Shown here: positions 8,810 to 15,872 of the stretch, in pieces | How the letters are laid out: each line of letters starts with the position of its first letter | Position numbering within the stretch: the first letter of the stretch is position 1 | Origin: an uncultured Clostridia bacterium | Lineage (GTDB): Bacteria; Bacillota; Clostridia; Christensenellales; UBA3700 | Length of the DNA stretch: 25,136 nt | Direction of reading: 5' to 3' | NCBI GenBank assembly: GCA_946623205.1 | Contig: CAMOQV010000010.1 | Span: 1-25,136 of the forward strand | The notes under the pieces: model-generated | Databases searched by the model: none | The model's input: only the letters and a program-made list of their open reading frames with translations | What the model was told of the DNA's origin: nothing | Position numbers and translations under genes: made by a program

Positions 8810-10600
8810 ATGGTAGATTTATTAGGATCAACAAAAAGAACACACAAGTGTGGCGAATTAAGAGCAAAAGATATTGATAGCCAAGTTACTGTTATGGGCT
8901 TTGTAGCAAAGTATAGAAACCTTGGAAATCTTTTATTTATTGACGTAAGAGATATTTCTGGTTTAGTTCAAGTATCTTTTGACGATTCAGTAGACAAGTC
9001 TGTATTTGAAAAGGCAACAACACTACGTACAGAATACGTAGTAGCTGTAACTGGTAAGGTTAGATCAAGAGGATCAAACATCAATAAAAACTTACCAACA
9101 GGCGAAATTGAGATTTTAGCAACAGAATTAAAAATCTTAGCTGAAGCAGAAACAACTCCATTCGAAATCAAGGATGACGTTAAGGCTTCAGAAACATTAA
9201 GATTGCAATATAGATATCTAGATTTAAGACGTCCAGCTTTACAACAAATCTTAGTATTGAGAGATAAAATCTCTAGAATAACAAGAAACTATTTAGCAGA
9301 CCACGGATTTTTAGATATTGAAACTCCATACCTTGGAAAATCTACACCAGAAGGCGCTAGAGACTATCTAGTTCCATCTAGAGTTCACCCAGGCGAATTC
9401 TATGCTTTACCACAATCTCCACAATTATATAAGCAATTATTAATGATTGCTGGTATGGATAGATATTACCAAATCGCTAAGTGCTTTAGAGATGAAGACT
9501 TAAGAGCTAACCGTCAACCAGAATTCACTCAAATCGATATGGAAATGAGTTACGTTGAATCTTGCGAAGACGTTATGGAAATTGCAGAAGGATTAGTAAA
9601 AGCAATTTTTAGCGAATGCAAGGGAATTAAGTTCGATGGCAAGTTTAGAAGAATCACATGGAAAGAAGCTATGGAAAGATGGGGATCAGATAAGCCAGAT
9701 ACAAGATTTGGTTTAGAATTGAACGATATCTCTTCATTAGTAAAAGATAGTGCATTCTCTGTATTTGCAAATGCTATCGCAGAAAATGGTGCAGTTAGAG
9801 CTATTAACGCAAAAGGCTTGGCATCTAAGATGACAAGAAAGGATATGGATGCTTGTGGCGAGTTCGTTAAATCATATGGTGCTAAGGGACTTGCTTGGGC
9901 AATGGTTAAAGAAGAAGGAATTACATCTTCATTCTTCAAGTTCCTATCTGATGCAGAAAAGGACGCAATCCTAGCTAAGCTAGACGCTCAAGTAGGTGAC
10001 GTTCTATTCTTTGTTGCATCAAACAAGAAAAAGGTTACATTTGACGCATTAGGCGCTCTAAGATGTGAACTTGCAAATAAATACGAATTGTATGATAAAT
10101 CTCAATACGATTTCTTGTGGGTAACAGAATTCCCAATGTTCGAGTGGAGTGAAGAAGAAAACCGTTTGGTTGCAATGCATCACCCATTCACATCACCAAT
10201 GGTAGAAGATTTTGATTTATTAGATAAAGATCCTATAAATGCAAGATCAAATGCATACGATATGGTTATCAATGGTCAAGAAGCTGGTGGTGGTTCTATA
10301 AGAATCCACAACCCAGAATTACAAAAGAAGATCTTCAAGCTAATTGGATTAACACAAGAACAAATTAAATCTAAGTTTGGTTTCTTCGTAGACGCATTCA
10401 AATATGGTGCACCTCCACATGGTGGTTTAGCATTTGGTTTGGATAGAATGGTAATGTTAGTTTCTCAAAACGATAACATTAAAGATGTTATTGCATTCCC
10501 TAAAGTTCAAAATGCTTCATGTCTAATGAGTGATGCTCCATCTGAAGTTGATCCACAACAATTATTGGATCTAAAGATAGAATGTTCTCAAGAGAAATAA
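8810..10600 (+). CDS. aspS: Aspartyl-tRNA synthetase
   Basis: Bacterial-type class IIb synthetase for tRNA-Asp; 596 residues. An N-terminal OB-fold anticodon-binding domain (about 1-110) is followed by the catalytic core with motif 2 FRDEDLRANRQPEFTQID and motif 3 GLAFGLDRMVML. The bacterial GAD insertion domain lies at about 290-410. Whether it charges only tRNA-Asp or also tRNA-Asn cannot be told from the window. The last 19 bases overlap the start of tcdA. The trio hisS-aspS-tcdA matches the Bacillus hisS-aspS-yrvM order. Confidence 0.97.
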   Translation: MVDLLGSTKRTHKCGELRAKDIDSQVTVMGFVAKYRNLGNLLFIDVRDISGLVQVSFDDSVDKSVFEKATTLRTEYVVAVTGKVRSRGSNINKNLPTGEIEILATELKILAEAETTPFEIKDDVKASETLRLQYRYLDLRRPALQQILVLRDKISRITRNYLADHGFLDIETPYLGKSTPEGARDYLVPSRVHPGEFYALPQSPQLYKQLLMIAGMDRYYQIAKCFRDEDLRANRQPEFTQIDMEMSYVESCEDVMEIAEGLVKAIFSECKGIKFDGKFRRITWKEAMERWGSDKPDTRFGLELNDISSLVKDSAFSVFANAIAENGAVRAINAKGLASKMTRKDMDACGEFVKSYGAKGLAWAMVKEEGITSSFFKFLSDAEKDAILAKLDAQVGDVLFFVASNKKKVTFDALGALRCELANKYELYDKSQYDFLWVTEFPMFEWSEEENRLVAMHHPFTSPMVEDFDLLDKDPINARSNAYDMVINGQEAGGGSIRIHNPELQKKIFKLIGLTQEQIKSKFGFFVDAFKYGAPPHGGLAFGLDRMVMLVSQNDNIKDVIAFPKVQNASCLMSDAPSEVDPQQLLDLKIECSQEK

Positions 10601-11256
10601 AGCTTATTGGAGAAGAAAAATTTTCAATACTTCAAAACAGCAAAGTAGCTGTTATTGGAGTGGGCGGTGTCGGCGGCTATGTTGTTGAAGCATTAGTTAG
10701 AGCCGGCATCGGCTATATAACAATTGTCGATGGCGATAAGATTGAAGAGTCTAATATTAATAGACAACTTATTGCCACCATAAAGACAGTTGGGGAATAT
10801 AAAGTTGATGCATGGAAAAATAGAATCAACGAAATAAATCCTAACTGCAAAGTTCAAACATTCGCTCAATTTTACACAAAAGATAACATAATAGATTTTT
10901 CAGATTACGACTTTGTCGTAGATGCTATTGATTCAAGACAAGACAAAATTGAATTGATCATTAATACTTTAAATTCAGGTGTCAGTATTTTAAGCGCTAT
11001 GGGAGCAGGTTCAAGAATAGAAGGCGCAGATTTTGAAATCACAGATTTATACAAAACTGCAAACGATGGACTTGCTAAAAAGCTTCGTCATGATTTGAAA
11101 AAATTGGGCGTTAAAAAATTGGATGTTTGTTGCGCTAAATTGGCGTCAATAAAAACAGAGGGAACAGTTGGCTCAATGAGTTACGTTCCAGCGCTTGAAG
11201 GGGCTAAAATGGCCTCATATGTAGTCAATAAACTATTAACACAAAAAGATTTTTAA
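10582..11256 (+). CDS. tcdA: tRNA threonylcarbamoyladenosine dehydratase (ThiF/E1 family)
   Basis: E1-like adenylating enzyme expected to convert t6A at tRNA position 37 to its cyclic form. The 224-residue protein opens with FSREIKLIGEEK, the family's usual N-terminus, which supports the start inside aspS despite the 19-base overlap. The ATP-binding motif is GVGGVGGYVVEAL, followed by DGDKIEESNINRQL with the conserved Arg and the family motif SAMGAGSRIEG. The C-terminus has GSMSYVPALEGAKMA. It is somewhat shorter than many relatives, and the segment usually resembling VVYSxE reads VCCAKLAS. Family membership is firm and TcdA rather than another E1-like protein is likely, given the aspS neighbourhood. 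Confidence 0.88.
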   Translation: MFSREIKLIGEEKFSILQNSKVAVIGVGGVGGYVVEALVRAGIGYITIVDGDKIEESNINRQLIATIKTVGEYKVDAWKNRINEINPNCKVQTFAQFYTKDNIIDFSDYDFVVDAIDSRQDKIELIINTLNSGVSILSAMGAGSRIEGADFEITDLYKTANDGLAKKLRHDLKKLGVKKLDVCCAKLASIKTEGTVGSMSYVPALEGAKMASYVVNKLLTQKDF

Positions 11257-11283
11257 TATACATTATAAATCTTGCTCTAAATA

Positions 11284-11314
11284 TTGGCGTAAATATAAAG
11301 GCATGTGTTATATT
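11284..11314 (+). promoter_or_regulatory. Candidate extended -10 promoter for glyA
   Basis: TGT-TATATT (-10 at 11309-11314 with an upstream TG at 11306-11307) follows TTGGCG (11284-11289) with a 19-base spacer. An alternative is TTGCTC (11272-11277), 16 bases, TATAAA (11294-11299). No terminator was seen after tcdA, so glyA may also receive read-through. Confidence 0.45.
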
Positions 11315-11355
11315 ATAAAACATAAGAAATTTAATAAGTAGAAGGAGACCTACCT

Positions 11356-12612
11356 ATGATAGATTTTAAGGTTATTAGCGAAACTGACCCAGAGTTAGTA
11401 GATGCTTTAGAAAAAGAATTAAAAAGACAACAAGACAACATTGAACTTATTGCCAGTGAAAACATCGTTTCACCTGCTGTAATGGCAGCTATGGGCAGCC
11501 ACTTAACAAACAAGTATGCTGAAGGATACCCAGGCAAGAGATACTATGGCGGATGTCAATTCGTAGATATCGCTGAAGAGCTTGCTAGACAAAGAGCATG
11601 TGAATTGTTTGGTGCAAAATTCGCTAACGTTCAACCTCACTCAGGTGCAAACGCAAACTTAGCAGTATTCTTTGCTTTATTACAACCAGGCGATACAGTA
11701 TTAAGTATGTCATTAGCACATGGTGGTCACTTATCTCATGGTAGCCCAGTAAACATCTCTGGTAAGTATTTCAACATCGTTCCATATGGAGTAGATAAAG
11801 ATACTTGCACAATCAACTATGATGAAGTAGAGAAGTTAGCTTTAGAATGCAAGCCAAAGCTAATCTTAGCTGGTGCTTCTGCATATCCAAGAATAATTGA
11901 TTTTGCTAGATTCAGAGCAATCGCAGATAAAGTTGGCGCATATTTAATGGTAGATATGGCTCACATCGCAGGACTTGTTGCTGCAGGATGTCATCCAACA
12001 CCAGTTGGTATTGCTGACGTTGTTACAACAACAACTCACAAGACATTACGTGGACCAAGAGGCGGTTTAATCTTAACAAACGATGAAGAATTATATCTAA
12101 AGATTAATAAGGCTATCTTCCCAGGAACACAAGGTGGCCCATTAATGCACATCATCGCAGCTAAGGCTGTTGCATTAAAGGAAGCTTTATCTGAAGACTT
12201 CAAGGTATATCAACAACAAATCGTTAAGAACGCAAAAGTTCTTGCTGAAGCTTTAATGTCAAAGGGTATTGATTTAGTATCTGGTGGTACAGATAATCAC
12301 TTAATGCTTATCGACTTAACAAAGAAGGGCAAGACAGGTAAAGAAATTGAAGCTTTACTAGATAAGACTCATATCACAGCTAACAAGAATGCTATCCCAT
12401 TCGATCCTCAAACACCATTCATTACAAGTGGTATCAGATTAGGAACTCCAGCTGTTACATCTAGAGGTATGAAGGAAGAAGATATGTTAGTTATCGCTGA
12501 TTGTATCGCAGACATCATCAATAGAGGAGAAGAAGCAGTTGCTGAATGCACAATCAAGGTTCAAAACCTTTGCAAGAAATATCCTCTATACGAGAACGAT
12601 ATTATTAGATAA
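11356..12612 (+). CDS. glyA: Serine hydroxymethyltransferase
   Basis: PLP enzyme interconverting serine and glycine with transfer of a one-carbon unit to tetrahydrofolate; it supplies methylene-THF, also used by TrmFO. The 418 residues contain the N-terminal signature ELIASENIVSP and KYAEGYPGKRYYGGC. The PLP-binding lysine is Lys229 in TTTTHKTLRGPRGG. GGAG at 11344-11347 sits 8 bases before the ATG. The gene is flanked by its own candidate promoter and a strong terminator. Residue spacing and length are those of a complete enzyme. Confidence 0.98.
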   Translation: MIDFKVISETDPELVDALEKELKRQQDNIELIASENIVSPAVMAAMGSHLTNKYAEGYPGKRYYGGCQFVDIAEELARQRACELFGAKFANVQPHSGANANLAVFFALLQPGDTVLSMSLAHGGHLSHGSPVNISGKYFNIVPYGVDKDTCTINYDEVEKLALECKPKLILAGASAYPRIIDFARFRAIADKVGAYLMVDMAHIAGLVAAGCHPTPVGIADVVTTTTHKTLRGPRGGLILTNDEELYLKINKAIFPGTQGGPLMHIIAAKAVALKEALSEDFKVYQQQIVKNAKVLAEALMSKGIDLVSGGTDNHLMLIDLTKKGKTGKEIEALLDKTHITANKNAIPFDPQTPFITSGIRLGTPAVTSRGMKEEDMLVIADCIADIINRGEEAVAECTIKVQNLCKKYPLYENDIIR

Positions 12613-12633
12613 TTATCACTTTATGGATATCAG

Positions 12634-12663
12634 GATGGACATCGAAAGGTGTCCATCTTTTTT
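12634..12663 (+). terminator. glyA intrinsic terminator
   Basis: A 10-bp stem, GATGGACATC (12634-12643) with GGTGTCCATC (12648-12657, one G-T pair), has a GAAA tetraloop and a run of six T (12658-12663). Confidence 0.93.
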
Positions 12664-12691
12664 AAATAAAATAAGGAAGCTTTTCGCTTCC
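12662..12691 (-). terminator. Leftward intrinsic terminator abutting the glyA terminator
   Basis: Read on the minus strand, GGAAGC (12691-12686), loop GAAAA and GCTTCC (12680-12675) are followed by TTATTTTATTT. On the plus strand the bases after the stem are less T-rich. It abuts the glyA terminator in opposite orientation, the usual arrangement between convergent transcripts, although no minus-strand protein gene lies to its right before 13685. Confidence 0.5.
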
Positions 12692-12785
12692 CAAGTTTTC
12701 TAGTTTTTAAAGGAGACTTCTTAGGCGCCGGTGCACTACTCCTGCACCTAAGAATTATCTAAAAGTTTTTCTCTTTACACCTATA
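12662..12785 (-). ncRNA. Candidate structured minus-strand RNA
   Basis: Ending at the leftward terminator, the minus strand holds an imperfect long hairpin: outer arms TTCTTA/TAAGAA (12754-12749 with 12723-12718) and inner arms GGTGCA/TGCACC (12748-12743 with 12735-12730), with GGCGCC (12729-12724) bulged between the inner and outer 3' arms. The hairpin loop contains GGAG and could pair with CTCC just downstream (12714-12711), giving a pseudoknot. A -10-like TAATAT lies at 12790-12785, but no good -35 was found. No open reading frame of note is present. I do not recognise the family; it is not an evident 6S, SRP or T-box RNA. The hairpin would also form in a plus-strand RNA. Confidence 0.35.
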
Positions 12786-12934
12786 TATTAGCAAAGTTTT
12801 ATTAAATGGATATTAAATAAATTGTGCTGTATTTATGGATATTATTCGCATTTTGCCAAATAGTCTACAGCATATGCCAATTGGTTAAAAATGACATTTA
12901 TTAAAAAGAAATTGTTTAATAATTACATTTTTAA

Positions 12935-12970
12935 TTTAGCTAAAATTGTTGACTATAAAATAGCTAAAAT
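12935..12970. promoter_or_regulatory. Probable antitoxin operators: paired TAGCTA palindromes
   Basis: TAGCTAAAAT occurs twice, at 12937-12946 and 12961-12970. The cores TAGCTA are palindromic, the first extending to TTTAGCTAAA (12935-12944). Their centres are 24 bp apart and bracket the -35 box at 12949-12954; the second lies in the promoter spacer. This placement fits repression by the Phd/YefM-type antitoxin encoded next. Confidence 0.6.
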
Positions 12971-12977
12971 ATATAAT
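12949..12977 (+). promoter_or_regulatory. Promoter of the toxin-antitoxin operon
   Basis: TTGACT (12949-12954), a 17-bp spacer and TATAAT (12972-12977) form a near-consensus SigA promoter 27 bases upstream of the antitoxin start. The ribosome-binding site is GGGAGG at 12991-12996. Confidence 0.85.
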
Positions 12978-13004
12978 GATAGTGGGTAAAGGGAGGCCCA
13001 GAAT

Positions 13005-13238
13005 ATGACAATTGCAACAGCGACTGAAGTAAAGAATAACTTTGGTAAGTATTTAAAACTTGTGCAAGAAGGAGACGAAATCGTGATTGTAAAAAACGGA
13101 AAAGAAGTTGCGAGAATTATATCTAAGAAAGAGAATACAACTTTCTTAACGGACTCTCTTAGAGGCATTCTTAAAGGCGACTATGATTTGAAAGAGATTA
13201 AAAAGGAAAGGATGTCTAAATATGAAAGTAATAATTGA
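13005..13238 (+). CDS. Phd/YefM-family antitoxin
   Basis: A 77-residue protein whose first 50 residues match the Phd/YefM antitoxin fold: ATATEVKNNFGKYLKLVQEGDEIVIVKNG, read as two overlapping motifs, TATEVKNNFGKYL and EIVIVKNGKEVARI. This N-terminal part normally dimerises and binds the operator. The charged C-terminal part (about 50-77) would wrap around and inhibit the toxin. It overlaps the PIN gene by 17 bases. The promoter has paired palindromes suited to autoregulation. Family call is strong; partner specificity is inferred from the arrangement. Confidence 0.88.
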   Translation: MTIATATEVKNNFGKYLKLVQEGDEIVIVKNGKEVARIISKKENTTFLTDSLRGILKGDYDLKEIKKERMSKYESNN

Positions 13239-13635
13239 TACTAATATTTTAATTGACTATTTCCAGGATAGAAAATTATATGCAGACGCAGCAGAAGCTA
13301 TATTGAGGTTATGTAGTATAAATGAAATAGATGGATATATTTCTGCGCTTTCAATTCCAAATCTAGTTTATATTATGCGTAAAGAGTTAACTCAAGATAA
13401 AATCAAAAAAGTATTATCTACGGTAGAAATAGTGCTAACTATAGAAGATTTAAAAGCAGAAGACATATCAGAAGCATTAAACACCGGCATGGACGATTTT
13501 GAAGATTCTTTGCAATCTGTTTGTGCAAAACGAATAGGAGCAGATTATATAATTACTAGAAACGAAAAAGACTTTAAAAACAGTGAAGTTCCGCCTATTA
13601 GTCCAATCGACTTTATAAATAAATTTTACAAATAG
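13222..13635 (+). CDS. PIN-domain ribonuclease toxin (VapC-like)
   Basis: A 137-residue PIN domain. Conserved acidic and polar positions are Asp6 in IDTNILID, Asp92 and Asp95 in DDFEDSLQ, and TRNEKDF at 112-118. The position usually occupied by a glutamate in helix 2 of VapC reads Asn47 (SIPNLVYI), as I recall for the PIN_3-like clostridial subgroup. Expected to be an Mg-dependent endoribonuclease neutralised by the antitoxin. AAGGAAAGGA just upstream serves as ribosome-binding site within the antitoxin gene. A shared bidirectional terminator follows. Toxicity and RNA target cannot be told from sequence. Confidence 0.87.
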   Translation: MKVIIDTNILIDYFQDRKLYADAAEAILRLCSINEIDGYISALSIPNLVYIMRKELTQDKIKKVLSTVEIVLTIEDLKAEDISEALNTGMDDFEDSLQSVCAKRIGADYIITRNEKDFKNSEVPPISPIDFINKFYK

Positions 13636-13638
13636 CAA

Positions 13639-13666
13639 AAAAGACTGCCCATTTGAGCAGTCTTTT
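13639..13666. terminator. Bidirectional terminator between the PIN toxin and the M28 peptidase
   Basis: AAAAGACTGC (13639-13648) pairs with GCAGTCTTTT (13657-13666) around an 8-base loop. The A-run on one side and T-run on the other let it act in both directions, between converging genes ending at 13635 and 13685. Confidence 0.88.
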
Positions 13667-13684
13667 GAATTACAAGATATATGA

Positions 13685-14923
13685 TTAAACTTTTGGAAGA
13701 CCGTTTTGGTCGAAATCGTCAATCATATCCATTGTGATATCCAATACTTTAGATAAACATTCTGGAGATAGATTGTCGTAGTTGTCTAATCTTGTATGAT
13801 AGTATTGTTGAACGTTAGGATCCATAGCAGCTAAACATGTAGCTTTTAATCCAGATTGAGAGAATGCAGCAGCATCTGTAGCTCCAGCGAATACTGAGCC
13901 ATATTTTAGATCCATGCCATTTTTCTTACCAGCAGCTTTTGCTAATTCGCAAACGCCTAAATCATTCTTTGTAATACCATTCATATCTCTAGAATAGATT
14001 ACTAAATGTTCAAGTTCACGCAATGTTTCAAATGTAACAAATATTGTTTCGATTCCTTCTTCCTTACCGAATTCTGGATTAGTTTTACAGAAAGCTTTAG
14101 CGCCTCTTAAACCAGCTTCTTCTGAACCAGTGATTAGGGCAACAACTTCTGTGTTTTCAAGTTCAATGTTGTTATCTTTTAAAACCTTGATAGCAGCAAT
14201 AGCCATTTCGCAAGCTGTTAGGTTATCGTTGGCTCCAGGAACAACAGTCTTATAATCACAGAACCACATAAAGCAAATGTATGCAGGAATAAAAATTAAA
14301 CCAGCAAATGATGCATAAATTAACCAACCATCCATAGACGGAGTTCCAATAGGTCCTTCAATAATAGATGTAACAATAGCTAATATTAGGGAATAAGCAA
14401 ATCCAATAACAACAACAATAATTGATGTTAAGAATAATTTATATCCGCCAACATAGTGCCAGTGCCATTCATAAACGGCATCACTGTGACCATTGAATAC
14501 GATTCTTCTTTTGATTTGGCCTTTTGGTTTAAGCATACCAATTACGTTACCAGATGTGCCTTGCTCAAATAGAGGATCGATAAATGGCTTATAGAAAACA
14601 AATTCCAAAAACATTGGCAAGATTCCAATTACATAGCAAAGTATTGAAAATACTGGAGTCATATAATAAATCGCATTACCAAGTATTGTGAAAATTGTTA
14701 CGAAAAATGTCCATCCAAAGAAAGCTTTAGGAGCTACTTTAAATGGTTGTTTTACAACATTCTTTTCGCCGCACATTTTGCCAAGTTCATCTACCATATG
14801 ATCAAGTGCTTGATTTTCACCTTTTGATCCTGGAACTCTAGGTTCGTAATCCTTAATAATATGTTCGATTTCGCTTGTGATATAGTTTACGGCATTTTGT
14901 TTAGATTCTTTAGTTATGTTCAT
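13685..14923 (-). CDS. Membrane-embedded M28-family metallopeptidase
   Basis: The 412-residue protein starts at ATG 14923 (GAGAGGTGG five bases upstream on the minus strand); longer upstream extensions lack a ribosome-binding site and run through the promoter. M28 motifs are in order: His146 in NGHSDA, Asp233 in PGANDN, Glu268-Glu269 in GSEEAGLRGA, a probable ligand Glu299, and His376 in YYHTRLD. Two hydrophobic blocks (about 68-110 and 163-222, roughly two helices each) are inserted, the second between the first and second metal ligands. There is no signal peptide, so the active site probably faces the cytoplasm. Substrate unknown. It is monocistronic, with its own promoter, divergent from a small membrane protein. 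Confidence 0.82.
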   Translation of the reverse strand: MNITKESKQNAVNYITSEIEHIIKDYEPRVPGSKGENQALDHMVDELGKMCGEKNVVKQPFKVAPKAFFGWTFFVTIFTILGNAIYYMTPVFSILCYVIGILPMFLEFVFYKPFIDPLFEQGTSGNVIGMLKPKGQIKRRIVFNGHSDAVYEWHWHYVGGYKLFLTSIIVVVIGFAYSLILAIVTSIIEGPIGTPSMDGWLIYASFAGLIFIPAYICFMWFCDYKTVVPGANDNLTACEMAIAAIKVLKDNNIELENTEVVALITGSEEAGLRGAKAFCKTNPEFGKEEGIETIFVTFETLRELEHLVIYSRDMNGITKNDLGVCELAKAAGKKNGMDLKYGSVFAGATDAAAFSQSGLKATCLAAMDPNVQQYYHTRLDNYDNLSPECLSKVLDITMDMIDDFDQNGLPKV

Positions 14924-14944
14924 AGTCCACCTCTCACAAGCATT

Positions 14945-14973
14945 ATTATATATAATAAATTTACCTAATTCAA
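14945..14973 (-). promoter_or_regulatory. Promoter of the M28 peptidase
   Basis: On the minus strand TTGAAT (14973-14968), 17 bp, TATAAT (14950-14945). Transcription would start near 14938, giving a leader of about 15 bases. Confidence 0.8.
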
Positions 14974-14975
14974 TA

Positions 14976-15003
14976 TTGATTAGTATATTTTGTGTGTTAT
15001 AAT
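14976..15003 (+). promoter_or_regulatory. Extended -10 promoter predicting a leaderless mRNA
   Basis: TTGATT (14976-14981), 16 bp, TATAAT (14998-15003) with TG at 14995-14996. Transcription should begin about seven bases after the -10, at or near the ATG at 15010. The -35 box lies two bases from that of the divergent M28 promoter. Confidence 0.75.
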
Positions 15004-15009
15004 ATGCGT

Positions 15010-15279
15010 ATGAACATGTTATTTTTATTATCTGCACAAGCATTTGATTCAAGTTTATTAGAAGATGTTAAGTTTTATGTAATCTTAGCAGTACTTGCTG
15101 CAGCCTTAATTGCTATAATCGTAATCTTTGCAAGATGGGATAAATTCAAGGCTAAGAAAAAAGAAGTTGAATTAAGCAAACGAAAAGACATTGTCCCAGA
15201 ATTGATTATAATTGAGGATGGTAAAAAGAGCAGAGTCATAGCAAGCGATATAAAGGATGTATCTCAAGAAGCAGAATAA
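15010..15279 (+). CDS. Small single-pass membrane protein of unknown function
   Basis: An 89-residue protein with one hydrophobic helix (about residues 20-42) followed by a basic segment (KFKAKKK) and a cytoplasmic tail ending in acidic residues. I do not recognise a family. ATG codons at 15004, 15010 and 15016 are in frame, and none has an upstream ribosome-binding site. The promoter's -10 box ends at 15003, so the mRNA would start at about 15010; that ATG is chosen, with 15016 as alternative. It has its own terminator and is divergent from the M28 peptidase, so the two may be related in function, but that is only inference. Confidence 0.6.
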   Translation: MNMLFLLSAQAFDSSLLEDVKFYVILAVLAAALIAIIVIFARWDKFKAKKKEVELSKRKDIVPELIIIEDGKKSRVIASDIKDVSQEAE

Positions 15280-15282
15280 ATA

Positions 15283-15308
15283 AGTAGGACCTTGTGTCCT
15301 ATTTCTTT
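15283..15308 (+). terminator. Terminator after the small membrane protein
   Basis: TAGGAC (15285-15290) and GTCCTA (15296-15301) form a 6-bp stem with a five-base loop, followed by TTTCTTTAT. The stem is short, so termination may be partial. Confidence 0.6.
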
Positions 15309-15355
15309 ATATATATTAGTAATGTAAATTTTTTTTTACAATGTTATTCAAATCT

Positions 15356-15385
15356 TTGACTAACATATTTAGAATTATTTATAAT
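15356..15385 (+). promoter_or_regulatory. Promoter of the small lipoprotein gene
   Basis: TTGACT (15356-15361), 18 bp, TATAAT (15380-15385). Confidence 0.78.
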
Positions 15386-15422
15386 TTACTTATCAAATAA
15401 ATAATTATTGGAGGTTATTTTT

Positions 15423-15821
15423 ATGAAAAAGAGTTTATCACTTATTGCAGTTGTAGCACTTTTAGTAGTTGTTTCTGTATTCGTATTTGCAGCTTGTATG
15501 CCATCTAATCCAGATAAAGCTATTGAAAAGTATGAAAATGCAGGTTACACAGTTGCTGCTGTTGATACAACAAAGGGCCTTGGAAACGTTGGTAAGAGTA
15601 TTGCTTCATTATTCAGCAACACAGCAAGCCATATTACAAAGGCATTTACAGCTTCTAATGGCACATGGTCAGGATCAGTTACATATTTTGATGATACAGA
15701 TGTAGCTAAAGATTACTATAAGAGTGCTAAAGAAAATGCTGACGAAAACACATATGTAAAGAGAGACGGAAAGGCAGTTTTCATTGGCGATAAGGAAGCA
15801 TATACATTTAAGAAAGCTTAA
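15423..15821 (+). CDS. Small secreted lipoprotein of unknown function
   Basis: A 132-residue protein starting at ATG 15423, with GGAGG at 15410-15414; an upstream in-frame TTG would include the ribosome-binding site and is rejected. The N-terminus is a signal peptide with a lipobox-like FAAC around residue 25, so the mature protein is probably lipid-anchored outside the cell. The mature part is about 107 residues, has DKAIEKYENAGYTV near its start and a YFDDTDVAKDYY segment later, and has no recognised catalytic motif. It has its own promoter and strong terminator. Confidence 0.78.
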   Translation: MKKSLSLIAVVALLVVVSVFVFAACMPSNPDKAIEKYENAGYTVAAVDTTKGLGNVGKSIASLFSNTASHITKAFTASNGTWSGSVTYFDDTDVAKDYYKSAKENADENTYVKRDGKAVFIGDKEAYTFKKA

Positions 15822-15838
15822 TTGAAAAAGGCGAATCT

Positions 15839-15870
15839 AATTAGGGCGTTTAGGCGCCCTAATTTTTTTT
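15839..15870 (+). terminator. Strong terminator after the lipoprotein gene
   Basis: TTAGGGCG (15841-15848) pairs with CGCCCTAA (15855-15862), extendable by AA/TT, followed by eight T (15863-15870). Confidence 0.93.
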
Positions 15871-15872
15871 GT

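Larger units (their letters stand above)
12664..13004. other. Intergenic region between glyA and the toxin-antitoxin operon
   Basis: This gap of over 300 bases has no credible protein gene. From left to right it holds the leftward terminator and structured segment (to about 12785); two copies of ATGGATATTA (12806-12815 and 12835-12844), with a shorter ATGGATAT at 12623-12630; a CCAATTGG palindrome at 12877-12884; an AT-rich stretch; and the promoter-operator region of the antitoxin from 12935. Confidence 0.6.

Noticed and set aside
12661..12785. Known riboswitch or T-box in the structured region
   Set aside because: No T-box GGUGG motif, no recognised riboswitch core, and no start codon suitably placed downstream in either direction.
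12835..12888. 17-codon open frame in the glyA-antitoxin gap
   Set aside because: No ribosome-binding site and no recognisable features; its start is part of a short repeat.
12982..13001. TGGG/CCCA hairpin around the antitoxin ribosome-binding site
   Set aside because: Only four pairs with the GGGAGG site in the loop; unlikely to regulate.
14924..15052. N-terminal extension of the M28 peptidase to 15052
   Set aside because: It crosses the peptidase's own promoter, has no ribosome-binding site, and the added residues are not M28-like.
15408..15422. TTG start for the small lipoprotein
   Set aside because: It begins inside the ribosome-binding site GGAGG that serves ATG 15423, whose product has a clean signal peptide.
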